Of a DNA stretch of 64,000 bases, positions 41,101 through 47,965 are shown one piece after another. Source of the stretch: Paludibacter sp. Lineage in GTDB: Bacteria; Bacteroidota; Bacteroidia; Bacteroidales; Paludibacteraceae. The position numbers and the translations under genes are program-made. Below the pieces are notes generated by a model that saw only the letters and a list, made by a program, of their open reading frames with translations, was not told the origin of the DNA and made no database searches. The stretch lies in NCBI GenBank assembly GCA_028691965.1, contig JAQUYE010000004.1, positions 1-64,000 of the forward strand. The letters are read 5' to 3'. Each line of letters starts with the position of its first letter. Within the stretch, counting starts at the first letter, position 1.

Positions 41101-41986
41101 AGCACCGGAACAGGTACAGGTAGTTCAGGCTCCTAGCAGGGCAAAAACTACCGTATCTACACCCATGGTACAAGTTAATGATTTGTGGCGTAAGACAGAG
41201 TCTAAAAGAATGACCATTAAGTCGACCAGGATTATTTCAGTTGAAGGTACTCCATCATTGTACATGTATGCATCCGAACCGATAAAATTTAATTTACCGA
41301 CTGAGTTGGTAACATTGCGGGCCGGTGATGTTGAACTCGTAGGTATTACTCTCCAACCGGTTGATGATGATGATGCCGTATTGGTTTATCCTAATTTTAC
41401 TTTCGAAAATCTGGCATACGACAATATTATACTATTTGGATCTGCAATTGAACTCGAGTCGTATGGTGCTGAAAATGTATCTCTTTTAGTGCCGGTATCA
41501 GGCGAAAAGATACCTGTAGAGTCTATACACAACCTACCTAGTCCGGTAGCAATTGACGTGGTTGGAGAAATCGGAGATTCGGCCGAAAAAGCAATATCGC
41601 AGGAATTCTTCTCGGACAAGGTTGTTGGAATTGAAGCCTCAATAGCACAAATTAATAATACAATTATTCCGGGTGCAATCTCTTTAAATTATCCTACTCG
41701 GATTAATTTGAGAAATACATATGTTCAATACATACAGGCAACTGCAGGCACACAGCTATCTCGCAGTGTTCTGTACGTAAAAGACAATCCTCTTGATGCT
41801 GTGTTGCGTGTTGCTCCGGATGGACAGGTGTTTCCTCTATCGCCCGGCAAGTCGATTGTAAATGTGATACCGATACTTAATAATAAGGCTTACCGGCAGG
41901 TAGAAATAGAGGTGGTTGCACCTGTAATTCGAAAAGTAAGTACAGGTATTCGATTTGACTCAACTAATAATATTCGTTTAACATAA
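38195..41986 (+). CDS. Large tail fibre-like protein with multiple fibronectin-III-like repeats
   Basis: Repeated TYYVRAYAINAAGTSY-type FN3 signatures. Confidence 0.7.
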   Translation: MIAIPAKTYSKSDPALVGKILKRTSTLGVRNTASLYIQWNEEWAYKENWGYDWEYASADTNPGVIIGKLTGRYNVVGDKYECEVELFNHTWSEFGIPVRFIDWRTPILSGFYNDVDYQVLTDDGTVTGIVSKNHYSRDGHQNCFPHFDPDYFEFSDPEYWDTYFKSPDWKSGTGFIAYQHKLPRVKPVGSFNSSTGKSLEFISLRPHWSGGYLLSWGICLSDSNPLPTTEDIFLEATGDSRVFKPRGESRIYDLDPDTTYHVRLWHLREGNLSKGEDAEVEYYSDTILAATAATLQKPQLVIGATTRDLTSTSCQIRVGFDWIGDYDIEEAGLCWSTSINPTPANNKTIVGERQEMVAVFINLSGLLPATKYYVRTYVKIPGEIVYGTPDLSIQPIRNYAYRHPGYFTTSELLVPVLASSQVLQKFNIFASSAVISGQIANNGGAAIIAAGICWGKNTLPTKDNSFADADLSRGQFEEFYVDLKDLDPNATYYARVWVQTSAGIGYSNNEISFTTATGVVSELSISTNAVKEITTTSAVSGGHITDDGGKMITERGIVIKLESLAGFATVTDTKFVHPISIVGDFELQLTNLAINSSYKLRSYVIAGDETKYGNEIKFKTLNVETTSKPIITTNPPSVVAPTEAVVSGTVVSNGGALILRKGFSYSVNSIAVTPAPVGTYIDVAGEVFEAKIENLTPNRLYKVRAYSINANGISWGLEQEFLTLGTVDIQKPTIELLPVFEVSKTGASVGGRITSKGGGTISRCGISWSTDPLPGAGIPMGSFEDNPYLPESFSAILSGLTTNTTYYIRAYAVNEAGISWSEQGEFDTLAENLLPVTISNTVAETLSNSLRIQVLIGNDDMSPLSDKGIVWGLDPSRLSNFISYGDYRSSFDAIFTRNDPGTYYVKAYAINAAGTSYATALLQLVVGMRDNTQFGIPDDPNITTYTYKTRSWIRNQYGWALYRPATVTSAPEQVQVVQAPSRAKTTVSTPMVQVNDLWRKTESKRMTIKSTRIISVEGTPSLYMYASEPIKFNLPTELVTLRAGDVELVGITLQPVDDDDAVLVYPNFTFENLAYDNIILFGSAIELESYGAENVSLLVPVSGEKIPVESIHNLPSPVAIDVVGEIGDSAEKAISQEFFSDKVVGIEASIAQINNTIIPGAISLNYPTRINLRNTYVQYIQATAGTQLSRSVLYVKDNPLDAVLRVAPDGQVFPLSPGKSIVNVIPILNNKAYRQVEIEVVAPVIRKVSTGIRFDSTNNIRLT

Positions 41987-41997
41987 TCATAAACAAA

Positions 41998-43587
41998 ATG
42001 GCACTAACACCCGAACAGGAAGCTAAGCTTCTCACAATTATTGACGCCTTTGATGGCGGAAAACGTATTAATGAATTACCGCTAGCTAGCTCTACAAATC
42101 CATTTGATTTGCTCACAGAGGTAATTGATGTAGATGGCGAGACGAAACAAGCCAAGGTAGCGTCTATGCTGCCTTATCTTGAAGATAATGTTGCGTATGG
42201 TATTGAGTTCGACACCACAATATCAAGTCCAACATGTACACGTGTGGGAAACCTAAACTTACATGCATCATTGCCTATTCAGTCACGAATGCTTGGCTGT
42301 CTGCTCGATGACGATGGAAATGTTGTAGAATATTTGAACCAAACCAATTGGGGAGCACATGATTTATCGGGAGCAAGAGGTCAGGTGATGGTAGAAATGC
42401 CGGAACATTACGCTAAATACTCCATTAATGGGACAAAGCGTCGTGTAATGATCAGCGAGTTCCCCATCCCGGGTTATATACATCGCCCAAAACGCTACAT
42501 ATCGGCTTACGAGGCTGCTCTGGACCGTGTTAACCTTAAGTTAGCATCGGTAGTCAACAACACTGCAGATTACCGAGGTGGTAACAACAACGCTGCAAAT
42601 GACCTTTTGAGTAATTCGATGTTGCAACGTCCGGTAACCTCAATATCCCGCACACAATTCAGAACCTATGCCCGTAATCGTAAATCAGGATCGACGGCGT
42701 GGAATCAGCTGGTGTATTCTATGCATAAAGATCTGTATTGGCTCTATGCAATTGAATATGGTACCCTTGATTCGCAGAAAGCTGTAAATGCTGTGATGGA
42801 TAGTAATGGATATCGCCAGGGGGGATTAGGTCCCGGTGTTACAGCTGTGTCAAGTGCAAAGTGGTCAGCGTTTAATGGTTCAAATCCTTTTATCCCTGTA
42901 GGCTGGAGTAATGCCCTTGGCAATTACAGTGGAGAGGTTGATTATACTGCTCCCTTTGAATTTGATAGCATTGGTGCTGCAAATTTCCTGGGGGAATACA
43001 GTCCTACGTCGGCCTATGTGATTGATAACTATGTATCGTCAGGAGCTAACCTTTATAAGTGTATACAGGCATGTACCGGTGTTGAACCTACTAATACTGA
43101 CTATTGGACTTTACAGACGCGCACTGTATGTAAGGTGAATCGTTATCGAGGTATTGAGATGCCTTTCGGACATATATGGAAATGGGCAGATGGTATTAAC
43201 ATCGAAATAAAATCGGAAGCCGATGGTGGAACATCAAAGATATATGTATCGGAAGATCCGTCAGACTTCAACGACTCAAATTACACAAATTATGAAATGA
43301 GAGGATTATTGGCTCGTACAGAAAATTTCATTAAGGAAGTTATTTTTGGTATTCATGGAGATATTACTGCATCTGTAGTTGGTAATGGAGCAGGTAGTAC
43401 TACCTATTTCTGTGACCATAACTACACATCGATCCCATCAACAGGGACAGTGTTACGCGGGTTCCTGCTTGGCGGTGCTGCGAGTAACGGCGCGTATGCG
43501 GGCTTCGTTTCTGCGCTTTCGTATAACGCCCCCTCGAATTCGCTTGCGTCTATCGGCTCTCGCCTTTGTTATTTGCCTGTTAATTAA
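41998..43587 (+). CDS. DGR target 1: fibre-tip/receptor-binding-like protein with CLec/FGE-like C-terminus
   Basis: C-terminal VR1 GFLLGGAASNGAYAGFVSALSYNAPSNSLASIGSRLCYLPVN. Confidence 0.85.
   Translation: MALTPEQEAKLLTIIDAFDGGKRINELPLASSTNPFDLLTEVIDVDGETKQAKVASMLPYLEDNVAYGIEFDTTISSPTCTRVGNLNLHASLPIQSRMLGCLLDDDGNVVEYLNQTNWGAHDLSGARGQVMVEMPEHYAKYSINGTKRRVMISEFPIPGYIHRPKRYISAYEAALDRVNLKLASVVNNTADYRGGNNNAANDLLSNSMLQRPVTSISRTQFRTYARNRKSGSTAWNQLVYSMHKDLYWLYAIEYGTLDSQKAVNAVMDSNGYRQGGLGPGVTAVSSAKWSAFNGSNPFIPVGWSNALGNYSGEVDYTAPFEFDSIGAANFLGEYSPTSAYVIDNYVSSGANLYKCIQACTGVEPTNTDYWTLQTRTVCKVNRYRGIEMPFGHIWKWADGINIEIKSEADGGTSKIYVSEDPSDFNDSNYTNYEMRGLLARTENFIKEVIFGIHGDITASVVGNGAGSTTYFCDHNYTSIPSTGTVLRGFLLGGAASNGAYAGFVSALSYNAPSNSLASIGSRLCYLPVN
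43457..43570 (+). repeat. DGR variable repeat 1 (VR1)
   Basis: 114-bp ungapped match to TR 43976-44089; all 19 mismatches at TR adenines. Confidence 0.95.
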
Positions 43588-43609
43588 TTATTTAAATTGT
43601 GTGTAAGTA

Positions 43610-43948
43610 ATGAATAACGACAATTATGATGACGGTTCACTTTCGTGCCTGGGTATTCCCAGGGACGAAAGTAGCCGTCACTTTAACTGCCCTGAAATTG
43701 GTCAACAACGGTTAATCAATACTCCTTTTTATATCGTGGATATTATTTCGGATGTTAAAACAAAATACGGATCGGACCGGATGCTGGTTAAAATTAAATT
43801 TAGTCTTGACGATTCGGAAGCTGATGCACGTAAATTTTTCACTGGTAGTGGTGAGATTAAACATATACTTCAGCATGTAAAAGATATGAATAAGTTTCCT
43901 CGAAAAGTAACATTACGAGCAGTTGGAAATCGTTATTTTCTGGAGTGA
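43610..43948 (+). CDS. Small protein between VR1 and TR (possible DGR accessory protein)
   Basis: ORF at the usual accessory-gene position; not recognisably Avd. Confidence 0.55.
   Translation: MNNDNYDDGSLSCLGIPRDESSRHFNCPEIGQQRLINTPFYIVDIISDVKTKYGSDRMLVKIKFSLDDSEADARKFFTGSGEIKHILQHVKDMNKFPRKVTLRAVGNRYFLE
43630..43680. repeat. Long near-perfect hairpin downstream of VR1
   Basis: tgacggttcactttcgtgcctggg tatt cccagggacgaaagtagccgtca. Confidence 0.85.
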
Positions 43949-43975
43949 AAAATATAAAAAGGTTGTCTCCAGCGA

Positions 43976-44089
43976 GCGGGTTCCTGCTTAGCGGTAATGC
44001 GAATAACAGCGCGAATGCGGGCTTCGTTTATGCGAATTCGAATAACACCCCCTCGAATACGAATGCGAATATCAGCTCTCACCTATGTT
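43976..44089 (+). repeat. DGR template repeat (TR)
   Basis: Adenine-rich AAY-codon version of VR1, just upstream of RT. Confidence 0.95.
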
Positions 44090-44196
44090 TTTTATCAGCG
44101 CTGGAGAGACCATGCCATCAGGGCAAAAAATAAAATTCAAAACGGTGTTGGTAGCCATCAGGGCGAAGACTCCTAGTACGAAAAACAAAGCAAAAA

Positions 44197-45234
44197 ATGA
44201 AACGGATCGGTAATTTATACGAAAAAATAATTTCACTCGAAAACCTCAAATTGGCAGACGAGAGAGCGCGTAAGGGAAAACGAAATTCTTACGGCGTACG
44301 CCTGCACGATCGTAAACGCGAAGAAAATATCCTTCGTTTACACGAAATTCTTAAAAACCGACAGTTTAAAACCTCTGAATACCACGTTTTCAAAATATAC
44401 GAACCAAAAGAAAGGGAAATTTACCGCTTGCCATATTATCCGGATAGGATTGTTCATCATGCAATTATGAATATTCTTGAACCTATTTGGGTGTCGGTGT
44501 TTACTGCCGATACTTATTCCTGCATCAAAGGCCGGGGCATAAACGGCGCCATGCAGAAGGTAAAAAAAGCGATAAAAAACGATCCCGAAAGCACCCGCTA
44601 TTGCTTGAAAATCGACATCCGGAAGTATTACCCTTCGATTGATCACGTAATTATGCAGGAAATTGTTGAGCGAAAAATTAAATGCATCCCTACGATGGAT
44701 ATTCTGTGTGAGATAATCAGAAGCGCAATGGGTGTGCCGATCGGTAATTACCTATCGCAATATTTTGCAAACCTGTTCCTGGCTTATCTGGATCACGTTA
44801 TTAAAGAAGTGCTGAAGGTTAAGTATTACTTCCGCTATGCTGATGACATGACTTTTTTTGCAGCCACCAAAGAAGAATTGCACGAAATTCTTGCTGCCGT
44901 TCGCACTTACCTTTCCGAAAATCTGAAACTTGAAATTAAATCGAATTATCAGATTTTTCCGATTTCGGACCATCACAGATCGAAAAATGGCCGTGGGCTT
45001 GACTTTGTTGGTTACGTGTTTTATCGACATGAAACTCGAATTCGCAAATCCATAAAAATGAATTTTGTTCGTAAAGTAGCTAAAATCAATCGCCGACAAA
45101 TGTCGACAAAACATTATACTATGCACCTTGCGCCATGGCTGGGCTGGTGTAAATATTCAAACTCAAATAAATTAGTTTATAAATTAATAAAAAAAGAACA
45201 TTATGAAAGCATCTTACAAAGACTTGCCAGCTAA
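44197..45234 (+). CDS. DGR-type reverse transcriptase
   Basis: YADD catalytic motif (FRYADDMTFFA) and DGR-type IGNYLSQ motif; next to TR/VR pair. Confidence 0.95.
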   Translation: MKRIGNLYEKIISLENLKLADERARKGKRNSYGVRLHDRKREENILRLHEILKNRQFKTSEYHVFKIYEPKEREIYRLPYYPDRIVHHAIMNILEPIWVSVFTADTYSCIKGRGINGAMQKVKKAIKNDPESTRYCLKIDIRKYYPSIDHVIMQEIVERKIKCIPTMDILCEIIRSAMGVPIGNYLSQYFANLFLAYLDHVIKEVLKVKYYFRYADDMTFFAATKEELHEILAAVRTYLSENLKLEIKSNYQIFPISDHHRSKNGRGLDFVGYVFYRHETRIRKSIKMNFVRKVAKINRRQMSTKHYTMHLAPWLGWCKYSNSNKLVYKLIKKEHYESILQRLAS

Positions 45235-45559
45235 AATTGTAGCAGTTGGTAATGGTAATTTCCTCTATCGCCAGAACATTGTTGAAGTAACTAACCAGGA
45301 CGACGAAGTGTCCTACGAATGTGATGAATTCGTAATTGCTGGTGCTATATCTCGTGAAGATATTGTAAAGACGGTAATCAATGATCTTTACGGTCATGGA
45401 GTAGAACAAAAGCTAATCAACGACTATAATGCTAGTGTTAACGGCATATTGCCAGTGGAAGCTGGTAATGAGTATCTGTCATATCTTGAAGACCGCAAGG
45501 TTATCAAACAAACAATACTCGATGATTGGAATGAGTATCTCAATGAAAGTATATCCTAA
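45203..45559 (+). CDS. Hypothetical phage protein downstream of RT
   Basis: ORF overlapping RT 3' end. Confidence 0.5.
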   Translation: MKASYKDLPAKIVAVGNGNFLYRQNIVEVTNQDDEVSYECDEFVIAGAISREDIVKTVINDLYGHGVEQKLINDYNASVNGILPVEAGNEYLSYLEDRKVIKQTILDDWNEYLNESIS

Positions 45560-45587
45560 TTAATCACCTTTTTAACTAAGACTCGAA

Positions 45588-46106
45588 ATGACAACCCTTT
45601 TCATTCCTTCGATCCTGACTGAAGATTACAAATCTTTTTTCATCAAATTAATTATAGTTTTCGCCCTGTGGATAATTGCCATTATCGCTACATTGATAGA
45701 TCTTAAAACGGGAATAAATGCTAGTAAACGTATGGGTATTTTTAAAACTACATCAATAGGATTACGACAAACATTAAAAAAGAATTTTCAGTATTTTACT
45801 CTTTTGTTTATCGCATTATTATTTGATGTTGTATTCAGCTACCTGACCACGTTGACAGATATAATCTCATTTTTGGGTTTGTTTCGAATACCTGTTTTTA
45901 CTCTATTATCAGTTGTTATTGTAATGGCAATTGAGTTTATATCGGTTCGGGAAAATATGAATAAAGGAAGAAAAGATCTAGTTTCTCCAGATTTGATTAA
46001 TAAAGCCCTTGAAATAATTGGCGAGCTTGGCGATGAAAAAGTAAAGGCAATTTCAAAAATATTGAAACAAAAAAAAGATGAACAACAATCTTCTGCAAAT
46101 AATTAA
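45588..46106 (+). CDS. Phage holin-family membrane protein (probable)
   Basis: Several TM segments, next to endolysin. Confidence 0.65.
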   Translation: MTTLFIPSILTEDYKSFFIKLIIVFALWIIAIIATLIDLKTGINASKRMGIFKTTSIGLRQTLKKNFQYFTLLFIALLFDVVFSYLTTLTDIISFLGLFRIPVFTLLSVVIVMAIEFISVRENMNKGRKDLVSPDLINKALEIIGELGDEKVKAISKILKQKKDEQQSSANN

Positions 46107-46647
46107 AGAAGTTGCCCGGGAATTCGATTTTGACTGGAGGTTGGCTGCTGCATTTATAGAAGTTGAAAGTGGCAGTAAAGGTTTTGACGACAAAACAGGT
46201 AAGATACTCATTCAGTTCGAACCTGTTTGGTTTCGTAGGCAAGCACCATATGCGCCGTCCGGAGTGTGGAGTGTAAACAAAGTCGACATCCAGCGGAAAG
46301 AATGGGAAGCGTTTAACAGCGCCTTCCGCATAAATCCCGATGCAGCCATGGAGAGCACCTCAGTTGGGTTAGGGCAAATCATGGGCCTACATTGGAAACG
46401 ACTGGGCTACAACTCCGTTGGTGAAATGTGGGACTACGCTAAAAAAGGGTTGCACCAACAGGTTCAGCAATTGTTCATGTTCATTGCGACAGACAGGAGG
46501 TTGCTGGCTGCATTACAGGCCCGTGACTGGCATATGGTTGCTGCACGGTACAACGGTGCCGGCTACATGGAAATCGCAAGAAAATACGGACGTGAGCCGT
46601 ATGATCAAGCTATGAAACGTGCTTTTAAAAAGTATTCAACGTTATGA
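46078..46647 (+). CDS. N-acetylmuramidase-type endolysin
   Basis: FDWRLAAAFIEVESGSKGFDDKTGKILIQFEPVWFRRQAP; QIMGLHWK. Confidence 0.85.
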   Translation: MNNNLLQIIKEVAREFDFDWRLAAAFIEVESGSKGFDDKTGKILIQFEPVWFRRQAPYAPSGVWSVNKVDIQRKEWEAFNSAFRINPDAAMESTSVGLGQIMGLHWKRLGYNSVGEMWDYAKKGLHQQVQQLFMFIATDRRLLAALQARDWHMVAARYNGAGYMEIARKYGREPYDQAMKRAFKKYSTL

Positions 46648-46742
46648 AGATATTTGAAGTCATAGTTTGGTATATTTTTTTGGTAGTTGTTCTGATCTCA
46701 GAGACAATACAAGATGCATTTAAAAAAATCAAAACGTTATGA
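46644..46742 (+). CDS. Small TM protein (32 aa) in lysis cassette
   Basis: MKIFEVIVWYIFLVVVLISETIQDAFKKIKTL; overlaps both neighbours by ATGA. Confidence 0.5.
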   Translation: MKIFEVIVWYIFLVVVLISETIQDAFKKIKTL

Positions 46743-47332
46743 AAGCATCAATTAACCTGATATGGATTGTTTTGCTGGTTGTCGTTATCACATCAATGGG
46801 CTACCTCATAAACGACAATGTAAAGCAGCGGAAGGAAAACGTAAGGTTATCGCTCAATCTAGATCAGTATGGCCGGCAGGTATCTTCCCTGGAGCTGACA
46901 AAAAAAGAACTAAAGACAGAGCTTGAGAAAAAAGAGAAAACAATTGTGGCTGTCGATAGTATTCTAAAGGCGCGGAATATGAGAATAACGCAACTCGAAC
47001 GGGTAATTGCTACGCGGATAACAATTACTGATAGTGACACAACATTTATTCCGCTTGAAAAATCAGTTCCTGTTTATCTGCCAACACCTGTTGAAGTAGG
47101 GCAATTGTATAAAACGGTCTTTAAAACCGCCGGTAATTGTATGGCCATTGAGGGTTTTATCTTGTCGACAGATCCGGATCCATCATTGGCATTAACTAAA
47201 AAGACGTTAGGGGTTACAGTTTATAATATCGAGGTGAAACGTAAGTGGTACCAGTTTTGGAAACCAAAATATGAAAAAGTAGTAACCTCAGATTGTGGGG
47301 ACGTTGAAATTGTTGAAATTGAAAGAAAATAA
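46739..47332 (+). CDS. Spanin-like TM/coiled-coil protein
   Basis: N-terminal TM followed by coiled coil, lysis cassette context. Confidence 0.55.
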   Translation: MKASINLIWIVLLVVVITSMGYLINDNVKQRKENVRLSLNLDQYGRQVSSLELTKKELKTELEKKEKTIVAVDSILKARNMRITQLERVIATRITITDSDTTFIPLEKSVPVYLPTPVEVGQLYKTVFKTAGNCMAIEGFILSTDPDPSLALTKKTLGVTVYNIEVKRKWYQFWKPKYEKVVTSDCGDVEIVEIERK

Positions 47333-47342
47333 TATTTAAGTT

Positions 47343-47378
47343 TGTCCTTTTATACCACATATAACAAGGTTACTTTTG
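47343..47378 (+). promoter_or_regulatory. Phage late promoter-like element F
   Basis: TGTCCTTTT N19 TACTTTTG, 31-nt register. Confidence 0.65.
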
Positions 47379-47414
47379 AGTCTACTTTGTTATAAATAAT
47401 TACTTTTTGTTCTT

Positions 47415-47453
47415 CCATCCCAGACTTGTGAAAGTGTGGGATGGATTTTTTTT
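47415..47453 (+). terminator. Rho-independent terminator
   Basis: ccatccca...tgggatgg + T run. Confidence 0.75.
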
Positions 47454-47488
47454 GTCCTTTTATAATGATGTGTTTTGAATGATATTTG
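47453..47488 (+). promoter_or_regulatory. Phage late promoter-like element G
   Basis: TGTCCTTTT N19 GATATTTG, 31-nt register. Confidence 0.6.
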
Positions 47489-47504
47489 TATAAATTACTG
47501 TGTT

Positions 47505-47963
47505 ATGATAGATACAACTCCTAGCCTCATGCAGGCAGAAGAATATAATAAACTAGTGAAGAACTGGACATTAAAGACCAGGAGTAAATTTCAACACAAT
47601 GCTCCGGTGTCGGGATCCGGGAATAATAAAACTAGAGCACTACGTCCATCCATTGATTCTAGTACAAAAAGATACGGTAAAGAAATTGGAAAAATACGTT
47701 TTGGCTTTGAAAAACATGGAGTTTATATTCACTATGGTGTTGGACGGGGATATATTCGAAATGGTAATGCTGTCGTACGTGGATCTAAAAACAATGAAAA
47801 TGTAATATCACAGGGATTTAAACGTCGCCCAAATGATTGGTTTGATGTTGAAATTAAAAAAGGAATTCGTGAACTGTCACTTATTGCTCAGGAGTATTAT
47901 GGGGACTGGGCAATGAATAAATTACTACAACAAATTGATAAAGCTACAATTCAAAAGAAATAA
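47505..47963 (+). CDS. Hypothetical phage tail-associated protein
   Basis: ORF upstream of tape measure; start 47505. Confidence 0.5.
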   Translation: MIDTTPSLMQAEEYNKLVKNWTLKTRSKFQHNAPVSGSGNNKTRALRPSIDSSTKRYGKEIGKIRFGFEKHGVYIHYGVGRGYIRNGNAVVRGSKNNENVISQGFKRRPNDWFDVEIKKGIRELSLIAQEYYGDWAMNKLLQQIDKATIQKK

Positions 47964-47965
47964 AG

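Noticed and set aside
43945-44133. 62-aa ORF covering the TR as a real gene
   Set aside because: It is the asparagine-rich translation of the template repeat, starting at GTG inside the previous gene's end; best explained as TR.
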